Shown here: piece after piece, positions 1 through 6,104 of the stretch | How the letters are laid out: each line of letters begins with the position of its first letter | Position numbering within the stretch: the first letter of the stretch is position 1 | Assembly: GCA_947462175.1 (NCBI GenBank) | Contig: CANHOE010000045.1 | Coordinates: 1 to 11,967, forward strand | Direction of reading: 5' to 3' | DNA length: 11,967 bases | Source of the DNA: Burkholderiales bacterium | Lineage (GTDB): Bacteria > Pseudomonadota > Gammaproteobacteria > Burkholderiales > Burkholderiaceae_C | Notes under the pieces: generated by a model | Told to the model about the DNA's origin: nothing | Databases searched by the model: none | The model's input: only the letters and a program-made list of their open reading frames with translations | Position numbers and translations under genes: made by a program

Positions 1-66
1 AGGCAGCCCTCCAGACGAGACTCGGAGGAGTGAGCGTTGCTCTTCCACGGCAGCGCAGAAGTTGAC

Positions 67-90
67 TACCCACTACCCACTACCCACTAC
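67..90. repeat. Short tandem heptamer repeat (TACCCAC, 3.4 copies)
   Basis: The heptamer TACCCAC is repeated three times in a row and followed by a partial fourth unit (TAC). On the minus strand it reads as GTGGGTA repeats, and it touches the stop codon of the terminase remnant (TAG at 87-89). The repeat is perfect, so it is either young or prone to slippage. No function can be read from it. Confidence 0.85.
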
Positions 91-428
91 GCACGTGAGC
101 GCGAGTCCGCCAGCGGTTCCGCAGGCGGCGCCTCGATGGCATAGACCCGCCGTTGCGCGGCCTCCAAGGCTGCAGTGATGCTGACGCGCTTGCTCGACTG
201 CAAGGTTGATCCCGATACGGTCTCCGTACACGCCGGGAAAAGCTTGCAGGCCAGCCATTTCTTGGCGTCAACCTGGAGCCTCTGCTGCTGGACCCAGGCG
301 CTGGCATCGGACCCACGCAGGTCGGTAGGGATCGCCTCATCGGCGATGGCTGCGATCTCATCAGCGAGAGCATCGACGCGAAGTTCCATAACAGCCCGAT
401 ATCTCTCTGCGAGTTCAGGATTGAGCAT
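87..428 (-). pseudogene. Phage small terminase subunit, N-terminally truncated remnant
   Basis: The 113-residue frame resembles the C-terminal half of phage small terminase subunits, which bind DNA and pass it to the large terminase for packaging. The family-like parts are the start (PELAERYRAVMELR), the following DALADEIAAIAD helix and QRLQVDAKKWLACKL (residues 48-63). The family usually has a helix-turn-helix of roughly 50-60 residues before this; here it is missing. The ATG at 426-428 straddles the end of the 363-bp repeat, two of its bases coming from the repeat, so the start is probably an accident of the insertion. Residues 64-80 look wrong in this frame, while the neighbouring frame reads FPGVYGDRIGINLAVEQ there, which fits the family. 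That implies a 1-nt loss near 238-242 and a 1-nt gain near 190-198. I read it as a decayed prophage gene. Confidence 0.7.
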
Positions 429-789
429 AGGAAATTCAAAGGCCCTGGGCAAGGACCAAGACGGGCCTTCGACGGCCCGAAGTGCCTGGATTTGGCGCCC
501 GTGCCGTCGCGTTGAGCGGCGTCGGCAGGTCCTTGGACCGTTCACCAGAGGCGCTGGCGGTCAAGTCCTCAGGGGTGACCCTGATTCCGATGGTGTCGCG
601 CCGAAGCGTCGTGCGTGGTCCCCGGCTGCAGTCTTGCGTTGCAGCCCTGGGGCTTGGTGTTTGTGACGACCGGCGTGGTTCTGGCGTGGCTCAGGCTGCG
701 AAGTCGTACCCCGCCTCGCACGCCCGCCCTCGGCGTGGTGGCTGCGGATCCAGCCCCAGGTGAGTCAGGATCTTCTCGACCACCGGTCG
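427..789 (-). repeat. Direct repeat copy 1: right end of an IS91-like element
   Basis: This copy matches 3824-4175 with about five substitutions and one 11-bp length difference near 680-691 (this copy is longer). Read on the minus strand it starts with 32 sense codons plus stop that resemble a transposase tail, followed by about 265 bp without a credible gene. That stretch holds a strong hairpin at 620-652 (stem GGCTGCA/TGCAGCC, with CCCC and GGGG flanking) and two overlapping stems near the end: AAGGCCC 439-445 with GGGCCTT 463-469, or CGGGCC 462-467 with GGCCCG 474-479. The layout (transposase 3' end, then hairpins, then a fixed end) suits the origin end of IS91-family elements. Both copies end at CCTAT on the minus strand, inside a phage gene. 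The element identity is inferred; the repeat itself is plain. Confidence 0.9.
691..789 (-). pseudogene. IS91-like transposase, C-terminal 32 codons (copy 1)
   Basis: The minus strand from 789 reads RPVVEKILTHLGLDPQPP and continues to a DFAA end with a TGA stop at 691-693. From memory this resembles the C-terminal tail of IS91-family transposases. Copy 2 keeps the same frame and stop, with only two residue differences (one Pro/Arg, one His/Tyr), so the tail was coding when the copies arose. Everything upstream, including the HUH catalytic domain, is absent: at 790 the sequence switches to the segment carrying the antitoxin-like gene. The fragment cannot be functional by itself. Confidence 0.5.
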
Positions 790-808
790 GTGAGTCCTTT
801 TTTGTCAT
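790..808 (-). pseudogene. Start of a lost gene downstream of the antitoxin-like gene
   Basis: An ATG at 806-808, three bases after the antitoxin-like stop codon, begins a frame reading MTKKDSP before the sequence enters the repeat at 789. The tight spacing is typical of a toxin-antitoxin operon, so this may be the N-terminus of a partner gene deleted by the element. Seven codons are too few to identify a family. Confidence 0.3.
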
Positions 809-811
809 TGC

Positions 812-976
812 TCAGTCCTGCGCTTGATGGGACTGAAGGCCTTGGCGGATAAACGCCCGGGCGATTGCGCTGCGGCTTGTTTGGTGTTGGGCCGCGATGC
901 GGTCCACAGCCGCGACCAAGGCGTCGTCCGCCTTGATGTTGAACTGTCGGTTGGGTCGTGCTTCGACTGTGATCAC
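812..976 (-). CDS. Ribbon-helix-helix (CopG/Arc-type) antitoxin-like protein
   Basis: This 54-residue protein reads RPNRQFNIKADDALVAAVD, then RIAAQHQTSRSAIARAFIRQGL. That is the beta-strand plus two-helix plan of ribbon-helix-helix DNA-binding proteins, which are common as antitoxins that repress their own operon. The start is uncertain. I chose GTG at 976, but the good Shine-Dalgarno GGAGGT at 994-999 is 17 nt away, too far; it is 8 nt from an ATC at 983-985, which could be a mutated start. A TTG at 1045 opens a 77-residue version. The inverted repeat ATCACGGTTGTGAT (972-985) lies at the start region and could be an operator. Three bases after the stop an ATG opens a new frame (808) that the repeat cuts off after seven codons, so the usual toxin partner is probably lost. 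Confidence 0.6.
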   Translation of the reverse strand: MITVEARPNRQFNIKADDALVAAVDRIAAQHQTSRSAIARAFIRQGLQSHQAQD

Positions 977-1045
977 GGTTGTGATGCTGGTTGACCTCCA
1001 AAGTCCTACCGGAGTGTTTCCGCCAAAACCCTTTCTGTACCTCAA

Positions 1046-1249
1046 TTACTTAGGTGAAAACCAATGTGACAAGGTGTACTCGCCAGTCACGAGTGTGAGT
1101 TGATCGTTCGCAAGTTGTTAGGAAGGCCGCCGAGGGTGGCACTGGTAGCTGCTGATGGCGGCATCACGCCTACTATTTGGTTTGGGCAGGTTGAAGACCC
1201 GGAGATCCTTGGCGTTGTAACCATTGGCGTTTACCACCTGGTCGATTAG
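1046..1249. other. Gap without a confident gene; possible plus-strand coding fragment
   Basis: No complete gene is visible here. The plus-strand frame from about 1076 to the TAG at 1247-1249 stays open and reads like protein, including VRKLLGRPPRVALVAADGG and IWFGQVEDPEILGVVTIGV. It lacks a good start codon and Shine-Dalgarno site. It may be the remnant of a gene lying before the FkbM-like fragment, or a coincidence. I do not recognise the family. Confidence 0.3.
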
Positions 1250-1612
1250 GTGCAAGCTGCAAATCTGCTGCACCCGGCTGGACTACGCTGCTTTTATGCC
1301 TTGGCGTTTCGGTGGGCCGGCGAGCGACGAACTCCCGACGCCACGTACGAGGTGCCTGTCCTGCGGATCGACGACCTCGTCCTCGCCGACAGTCCAGTGG
1401 TCCTGATCCAGCTTGATGCCGGACGCAAGCAGCGTCAGGCGATAACGGGTGCCCAGGCTACGATCCGCTGTAGCCGCCCGGGGCTCATCGTGGAGACCGT
1501 ACGTGATGACGCCACGATCGCCGCGAACCTCGTACCACTCGGCTACGCCCCGGTGGGAATGGTCGGCCCGAACGCCCTCTTCGTGGCAGGGCCCGAGCGG
1601 GACGTCAGCTGA
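1250..1612 (+). pseudogene. FkbM-type methyltransferase, C-terminal fragment
   Basis: The segment YEVPVLRIDDLVLADSPVVL followed by IQLDAGRKQRQAITGAQATI and RPGLIVE follows the C-terminal half of FkbM-family SAM-dependent methyltransferases, where the usual pattern is a DDL segment, then IKIDVEG, then a GA..TI helix and a P..xxE strand. The N-terminal SAM-binding motif (DVGAN-type) is absent: the frame opens with GTG at 1250 directly after a TAG, with no ribosome site. The VEG part of the core motif reads AGR, another sign of decay. FkbM enzymes methylate hydroxyls of sugars and other small molecules, which fits the sugar-type genes beside it. It converges on the methyltransferase at 1664, with 51 bp between the stops. 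Confidence 0.5.
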
Positions 1613-1663
1613 CGACGCTTGAGAAAGTGCTGATGGCCATCCCATCCTTCGCCCGACGAGTGA

Positions 1664-2307
1664 CTATCGCTCGCGCTTCTCGGCGTAGTGCACGTGCCCA
1701 GGGGTGTTGCCAGCGAGCGTGTCGGTGTGGAGGACCGTGAACCGCTCCTGGATCAGCCCCTCGAGAAACTCTACGCCTGCCCCCGCGAGTTGCTTCACCG
1801 TCTTGTGGGTGTCGATGTCAAGTTTGAAGATCACCTGTCCGCCAGGCTTCAGGAAGGCGTGCACATTGTCGAGGTAGACACGGCACTGTTCGGGGCTGAA
1901 ACCGAGGTGCGAAAGCACACCCCAGCTGCGGATCTCGTCGAATGCGCCGACCAACTCCCCCGGCAGGCCGTCAGCCTGCGTCATGTCGAACTTGACGTAC
2001 CGGAAAGTCCCCACCATGGCGACCAGATCGGGGCTGTCAGGCTCCTTGATGTCGACGACCGTCAACTCGGCGTCTCTCCCCACGACCTCCGTCTGATACT
2101 TGTTGTACCAGGCAGCACCGATCTCCAGGACATTGCCCCCCGCGACCATGTCGGCACGACGGAGAGGAGATAGCGGCGTCCCAGACGGGAGATCCAGAAG
2201 TCGCGATGGCGGGCATCCCAGTGGCCGATGACGATCCGGAAGGCCTGCGGGTCGAGCGTGGAATCGTCGAAGTCCATGCGTCCATTCTTGGGGATGAGGG
2301 TAGGCAC
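1664..2307 (-). pseudogene. Class I SAM-dependent methyltransferase, broken by one frameshift
   Basis: The main frame (ATG at 2149, 161 residues) has a class I methyltransferase core: motif I GNVLEIGAAW, an acidic end of strand 2 (LTVVDIKEPD), VKFDMTQADGLPG, FDEIRSWGVLSHLG and FLKPGGQVIFKLDID, the post-motif-II strand. The N-terminus lies upstream in another frame: GTG at 2307 opens FDDSTLDPQAFRIVIGHWDA, then HRDFWISRLGRRYLLS. Near 2155-2172 one base seems to be missing, after which RRADMVAGGN follows in the main frame. The inferred original is about 214 residues. The GTG lies 13 bp after the deacetylase stop, so the two form an operon. The 161-residue part might still be made from its own ATG. 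The substrate is unknown; the neighbourhood suggests a sugar or glycan. Confidence 0.6.
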
Positions 2308-2320
2308 CTATGGCGGAAAA

Positions 2321-2851
2321 TCACTCGGTCAGGGGGCGGTAGCCAGCCGAGGCTTCCAGCCCGAACTGCCGGACCCATCGGTCGATCGCCCGGCGGTGGA
2401 GCGGCAGCGGGAGGGAATCGTCACGGGGCACGGAGCAGCGCAGCGGCGCATCCGGCCCGAGGTCGAAGGCCATGAAGGAAAGGCCAAGATCGCGCAGGAT
2501 TCGGTGAAGGAAGCGATGGTGCGGATGGCCATACTCGCCCGCTTCTCCGTGGCTGAGGATGAGGTCGTACCCGTGGACGGTGGCCGCGATCGCGTCCAGT
2601 GCCCGGTCCTCCTGGATTGAGCAGCGGCCGCTGGTTAGATCGGATGGCGGGGGATCGTGGGGTAAGTCGAGCGACGCCACGTCAATCCCATGCCTCGCCC
2701 AATAACCCCGCATCTCCCTAACTCGGGACGAGTCGTCGCCGAGGATCAGGTAGCGGATGCTCCAGCGGTAGCCGGGGTGGGAGAGAATGAAGTGATAGCC
2801 GAAGATGACACAGTCATCAGGATGCGCCACCAAGCACAGCGCTCGGGTCAT
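2321..2851 (-). CDS. PIG-L (LmbE-like) family deacetylase
   Basis: This 176-residue protein has the zinc-site hallmarks of PIG-L/LmbE enzymes, which remove N-acetyl groups from sugars such as N-acetylglucosamine derivatives. AHPDDCVIFG stands near the N-terminus (residues 9-18), where most members have AHPDDE, and SHGEAGEYGHPHH supplies the later zinc histidine (about residues 99-111). Having Cys in place of Glu after HPDD occurs, as I recall, in a subgroup found in glycan clusters and phages, so activity is not excluded. The length is a little short for the family. The start is well supported by AGGAAGG about 9 nt before the ATG. The methyltransferase frame follows after 13 bp on the same strand, suggesting deacetylation and methylation of one sugar. 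This is the best-preserved gene between the two repeats. Confidence 0.8.
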   Translation of the reverse strand: MTRALCLVAHPDDCVIFGYHFILSHPGYRWSIRYLILGDDSSRVREMRGYWARHGIDVASLDLPHDPPPSDLTSGRCSIQEDRALDAIAATVHGYDLILSHGEAGEYGHPHHRFLHRILRDLGLSFMAFDLGPDAPLRCSVPRDDSLPLPLHRRAIDRWVRQFGLEASAGYRPLTE

Positions 2852-2981
2852 GGGTCCGGATCCTTCCTTTCCTACACCGCCATGCTGGCCGATGCCGTGG
2901 CGGTCGGTTGATGGCCTGAGCGGCCCTTCAATGGCGGGCGATGGGGGCTGGTACCGCCGGGCTGCCGCGGTAAGGGCCTCC

Positions 2982-3176
2982 TCATGCTACCTCCTGCGCG
3001 ACCCGGGCCAGCTTCATCACCACCGCCAACAGCATCGTGCCATCCGATCGGAGGCCAGCTGGATCCACACTGATCAGATCCACGAACCGGCAGCGCGCAA
3101 CGCTTGTAAGACACAGCGCCTTGGCCAGCACGGCCGGGTCAATGAAAGCCTGTCGGTCCTTCTTGCTTGGTGTCAT
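2982..3176 (-). CDS. Small protein of unknown function (64 aa)
   Basis: The frame starts MTPSKKDRQAFIDPAVLAKA and ends in a hydrophobic helix-like MLLAVVMKLARVAQEVA. It has no signal peptide or motif that I recognise. It lies 72 nt after the capsid remnant and on the same strand, the position where phages carry small head-completion genes, but the sequence does not show that link. No Shine-Dalgarno site precedes the ATG. The stop overlaps the ATG of a 37-codon frame (2872-2985) that is rich in Pro, Arg and Ser and is probably not a gene. It could be a remnant or a spurious frame. Confidence 0.35.
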   Translation of the reverse strand: MTPSKKDRQAFIDPAVLAKALCLTSVARCRFVDLISVDPAGLRSDGTMLLAVVMKLARVAQEVA

Positions 3177-3248
3177 GGGTGATAACGGAGAAAGTGGCCC
3201 GACTTTCCACAGTTGTCGGACCTCTGCACTCGCGAAGTGGCAGCCGGA

Positions 3249-3823
3249 TTAGCTAGATCCGACTGCGATGGATGATTCATTGGTGACAAACGCATCCGCA
3301 ATATTGAGAACATTTATTTCCGTGGCTCCAGAAACAGACTTGCCGTTGCTTTAGCCATCGATGACCACCTAGACGGCACCAAAATAGACCAGTTTGACAG
3401 CCGAAAAATCAGCAAGCAATACCTTTCCTTCCACGCAATTACTGGTTGCGTAGACGGGGATGCCAAGGCACCTCCACTGCCGACTTGCCATTCAACGCGA
3501 AATGCGGAACCGCCTGCCACGGCCGTCAGCATCAGCACCTTCATCGTTCGTGGGTGCAAAACAAACGAAAGCCTGCTGATGTCGCTATTTGCTACCGCTA
3601 ACAGCTCAAGTATCCTGGTTGGTTCCGCAAATGTGGGAGTCGCACCGGCAAACTTGGCCGCCAATTTTCCAGGCAAATTCAGCAATTCAAGTGTTTCAGA
3701 ATTGCTGCCGGTTCCACCGATAAAGCCTGCTTCGATCAGATTGCCAACAGCACGACCGATCTCAGCAAGCATCTGAGATTCAATGTCTTGGCCAAGGAGC
3801 TTTAATTTCCGGCTGAAGCGAAT
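3249..3823 (-). pseudogene. HK97-type phage major capsid protein, C-terminal remnant
   Basis: Read from the repeat border, the minus strand gives YIRFSRKLKLLGQDIESQML, AEIGRAVGNLIEAGFIGGTG, SNSETLELLNLPGKLAAKFA and later ISRLSFVLHPRTMKVLM. This is the pattern of the second half of HK97-fold capsid proteins: GTG loop, LLN, then the xxxxHPRT strand. Near 3425-3440 the frame shifts; the continuation reads EGKVLLADFSAVKLVYFG and ends ADAFVTNESSIAVGSS with TAA at 3249-3251. Two in-frame stops interrupt this last part (TAG about 3370, TAA about 3355). The N-terminal half is replaced by the repeat at 3824. The base composition is more AT-rich than in the chromosomal genes, as expected for phage DNA. 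It is plainly inactive. Confidence 0.72.
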
Positions 3824-4175
3824 ATAGGAAATTCAAAGGCCCTGGGCAAGGACCAAGACGGGCCTTCGACGGCCCGAAGTGCCTGGATTTGGCGCCCGTG
3901 CCGTCGCGTTGAGCGGCGTCGGCAGGTCCTTGGACCGTTCACCAGGGGCGCCGGCGGTCAAGTCCTCAGGGGTGACCCTGATTCCGATGGTGTCGCGCCG
4001 AAGCGTCGTGCGTGGTCCCCGGCTGCAGTCTTGCGTTGCAGCCCTGGGGCTTGGTGTTTGTGACGACCGGCGTGGTTCAGGCTGCGAAGTCGTGCCCCGC
4101 CTCGCATGCCCGCCCTCGGGGTGGTGGCTGCGGATCCAGCCCCAGGTGAGTCAGGATCTTCTCGACCACCGGTCG
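3824..4175 (-). repeat. Direct repeat copy 2: right end of an IS91-like element
   Basis: This is the second copy of the sequence at 427-789, in the same orientation. It keeps the hairpin at 4017-4049 and the two overlapping stems (AAGGCCC 3836-3842 with GGGCCTT 3860-3866; CGGGCC 3859-3864 with GGCCCG 3871-3876). The two copies share the same outer border at CCTAT (minus strand) and the same inner border, before CGACCGG. Each abuts a phage gene missing its 5' part. Recombination between the copies would delete the 3.4 kb between them. Confidence 0.9.
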
Positions 4176-4275
4176 CCAGGGTGCAGAGGCCCTGGCGTTC
4201 GCCATGCGCAAACTGTCCTCGGGACCAGTTACGTCCACGCTCACCCCGCAAGATGGCCGCGATGATCTTCAGTTC
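4077..4275 (-). pseudogene. IS91-like transposase 3' end, interrupted by 73 bp (copy 2)
   Basis: Codons from 4275 read ELKIIAAIL. After an interruption at 4176-4248 the frame resumes as RPVVEKILTHLGLDPQPPP and ends DFAA with a stop at 4077-4079. As I remember IS91-family transposases, ELKIIAAIL, one acidic residue and RPV.EKILTHLGL are contiguous, so about 70 bp has been inserted, shifting the frame. The inserted DNA ends in a perfect hairpin, CGCCAGGG 4174-4181 with CCCTGGCG 4190-4197. No earlier transposase domain is recognisable up to 4350. Family assignment is from memory of the tail and is moderate at best. Confidence 0.45.
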
Positions 4276-4283
4276 GCCGCGAA

Positions 4284-4319
4284 GCTGTCGGCTGTGAGCG
4301 TCAGGAAATGGCCGACAGC
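4284..4319. repeat. Perfect 9-bp inverted repeat
   Basis: GCTGTCGGC at 4284-4292 pairs with GCCGACAGC at 4311-4319 across an 18-nt loop. It lies about 70 nt downstream of the metallophosphoesterase stop codon, at the border between the scarred region and the intact chromosome. It lacks a T-run, so it is a weak terminator candidate; it could equally be a remnant of a mobile-element end. Confidence 0.6.
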
Positions 4320-4389
4320 GATCGTTCGCCACCCAGTCAACCTGTTGTTACCTCGCACCTATCCAATTCAGCAATCTGATCGCAGCGCG

Positions 4390-5193
4390 CTAGTGCCGCT
4401 GCAACTCGAAGCCGCGCGTGTTGACGGGCTGAAACTCACGGCGCTCGCCGTTGAAATCCCAGCGTTCGATGCTGAAGCGGTGGCCGTCGGTGGCCTCGTG
4501 CCGGATCACGTTCACCGAGTTGGGCGCATCGCGGCGCAGCCGGCTCGACAGGGCGGTGCCGGCCTGCGCAATGACGATGCGGGCACCGTGGGCGCCGGGC
4601 GGGGTCAGTTCGGACACATAGGGCAGGTGGATGTGCCCGCCCAGCACGACATCGGCACCGGCTTCGGCCCATGCCGACAGCGCCGCGTCGCGGCCGCGCA
4701 GCAGGTGTTTCGCCTCGGCGCCGCCTTCGACGTGCATCGGCTGGTGCACCACGACCACCCGCAGCTGTTCCGGTCGCGCACTGCGCAGCCGCACGGCCAC
4801 GCGCTGCACTTGTGCGGCGCTCACCTCGCCTTCAATGTGGCGCCACCAGCGCGTTGTCTTCACGCACTGCACCAGCAGCCCAGCGCTCTCGTGCACCGGC
4901 TCCAGTTCGTCACCGAAGCTACCTCGGTAACCGGTGTACGGAGCCAACAGGCGCGTCAGCGGATTCAAGACCGTGAGGTCGTGGTTGCCGGGGATGCTGA
5001 CGAAGGGCAGGGCGAGGCGATCGATGAAGCGCCGGGCGGCAGCGAACTGCGCCGCCCGAGCACGCTGCGTGATGTCGCCCGAGATCACCAGCAGCTGGGG
5101 CGAGAGCTCGGCTGCCAGTGCCGCCAGCGCTTCGACGACGGGCTGTTGCTCGGTGCCGAAGTGGGTGTCGGAGATGTGCAGCAGCGTGGTCAC
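4390..5193 (-). CDS. Metallophosphoesterase (calcineurin-like, CpdA/Icc-type)
   Basis: This 267-residue protein has the full dinuclear metal motif set of calcineurin-like phosphoesterases: DTH (D9, H11), GDIT (D40), GNHD (N70, H71), VVVHQPMH (H150) and GGHIH (H187, H189). The closest well-known group is the class III cyclic-nucleotide phosphodiesterases and their relatives, but the substrate cannot be read from the sequence. No signal peptide or membrane segment is visible, so it is probably cytoplasmic. I chose the GTG at 5193 because it overlaps the stop of the Tim44-like gene (GTGA), a classic coupling arrangement, and because MTTLLHISDTH gives the usual short lead to motif I. An upstream start would add ten residues inside the neighbouring gene. 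It is the second gene of a two-gene operon. All catalytic residues are present, so it should be active. Confidence 0.9.
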   Translation of the reverse strand: MTTLLHISDTHFGTEQQPVVEALAALAAELSPQLLVISGDITQRARAAQFAAARRFIDRLALPFVSIPGNHDLTVLNPLTRLLAPYTGYRGSFGDELEPVHESAGLLVQCVKTTRWWRHIEGEVSAAQVQRVAVRLRSARPEQLRVVVVHQPMHVEGGAEAKHLLRGRDAALSAWAEAGADVVLGGHIHLPYVSELTPPGAHGARIVIAQAGTALSSRLRRDAPNSVNVIRHEATDGHRFSIERWDFNGERREFQPVNTRGFELQRH

Positions 5194-6104
5194 TGCGTCT
5201 GCTGGATGCCTGCAATGGCCCACGGGCCGCCCGCACTCGGCTTGACCAAGTGCCAGACCTCGTCGAAAGCCGTCACCGGACCATCGGCTTCTTCGCGGAT
5301 CGTGCCGTGGTAGCGAACGCTGACCACCTGACGATCCGCCTCTTCGGCCACGTCGATCACCTCGGCATCCACATGGGTCACGTCAGTGCGCTGGTCGCTG
5401 TGCGGGCGCTCCTGCAGGTCGAGCTTGATCGCGGCATACATCTCCGGCGTGGTGAATTGCCGCAGGTCGTTCAGGTCGGCCGTGTCGTTGGCGGCCTGCA
5501 TGCGGATGAAGGTGAGCTTCGCAATGCGCTCGAAAGCCTCCTGATCGAAGCCGGCGGGCAGCATGGTCGGGCGGGCGACGGCCACTGCGTTCGCGGCCAC
5601 GGGCGGCATGGCAGCAGCAGCGCTCCAGCCTGAGCCCGAGCCGCCCGCTGCGCCCGCGTTCTCACCGGCGAATTTCAGGCCGTTGAAGCCGGCGGCAGTT
5701 TGTGGTGCCGGCGAGCCACGCATGCGACTCATCACGAAGCGGATTGCCACGAAAGCGACGATACCCAGCAGCAGCATCATGATCAGGTTGCCGAATTCAG
5801 CGCCCATGCCGAGGTGGCTCATCAAAGCGGCGATGCCCAGACCGGCTGCGAGGCCGGCGATCGGGCCCATCCACGAGCGCTTGGGCGCCGCTGCCGGCGC
5901 TGCACCGGCGGTGGGTGCCGTGGTCGGGTTGGCCTGAGCGGGCTTGGCCGGGGCCGTGGGGGCTGGGGCAGGCGTGCTGCGCGGCGGCAGCTGGCGCTGC
6001 ATGCCGGAATAGCCCCCGCTACCGAGCCGCTTGGCATCGACGCTCAGGGGCGAGAAGCCCACAGCCGACACCGCTACCGACAAAGCCAGGATCCAGGATT
6101 TCAT
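5190..6104 (-). CDS. Tim44-like domain membrane protein
   Basis: This 304-residue protein has an N-terminal signal sequence (about 1-24, ending SVDA), a Gly/Arg/Pro/Ala-rich linker (28-77), two hydrophobic segments (about 80-98 and 105-125), a low-complexity Ala/Gly stretch (147-178) and a C-terminal Tim44-like domain (about 185-302). That domain includes FERIAKLTFIRMQAANDTAD, FTTPEMYAAIKLDL, and closing strands VRYHGTIREE and FDEVWHLVKP. Bacterial Tim44-like proteins are membrane-bound and of uncertain role; import in the mitochondrial sense should not be assumed. The ATG at 6104 follows AAGGGA by 7-8 nt. Reading frames upstream of it belong to the antisense of the response regulator and are not real. 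The stop overlaps the metallophosphoesterase start, so both proteins are probably made together. The promoter lies in the divergent spacer at 6105-6314. Confidence 0.85.
   Translation of the reverse strand: MKSWILALSVAVSAVGFSPLSVDAKRLGSGGYSGMQRQLPPRSTPAPAPTAPAKPAQANPTTAPTAGAAPAAAPKRSWMGPIAGLAAGLGIAALMSHLGMGAEFGNLIMMLLLGIVAFVAIRFVMSRMRGSPAPQTAAGFNGLKFAGENAGAAGGSGSGWSAAAAMPPVAANAVAVARPTMLPAGFDQEAFERIAKLTFIRMQAANDTADLNDLRQFTTPEMYAAIKLDLQERPHSDQRTDVTHVDAEVIDVAEEADRQVVSVRYHGTIREEADGPVTAFDEVWHLVKPSAGGPWAIAGIQQTQ

Noticed and set aside
482..763. Plus-strand frame in repeat copy 1 that is partly shared with copy 2 (3879-4265)
   Set aside because: The shared frame only reflects the duplicated DNA. 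The 11-bp length difference shifts it, while the minus-strand transposase-tail frame keeps its stop in both copies.
2872..2985. 37-codon frame overlapping the stop of the small unknown ORF
   Set aside because: Its composition (Pro, Arg, Ser, His-rich) is typical of chance frames in GC-rich DNA; only the ATGA overlap favours it.
427..4175. Integron cassette array with attC sites
   Set aside because: The repeated unit is about 350 bp with a coding tail, genes face both ways, and no paired GTTRRRY/RYYYAAC core sites flank them. Isolated GTTAG matches (about 1117, 2634) are in the wrong context.
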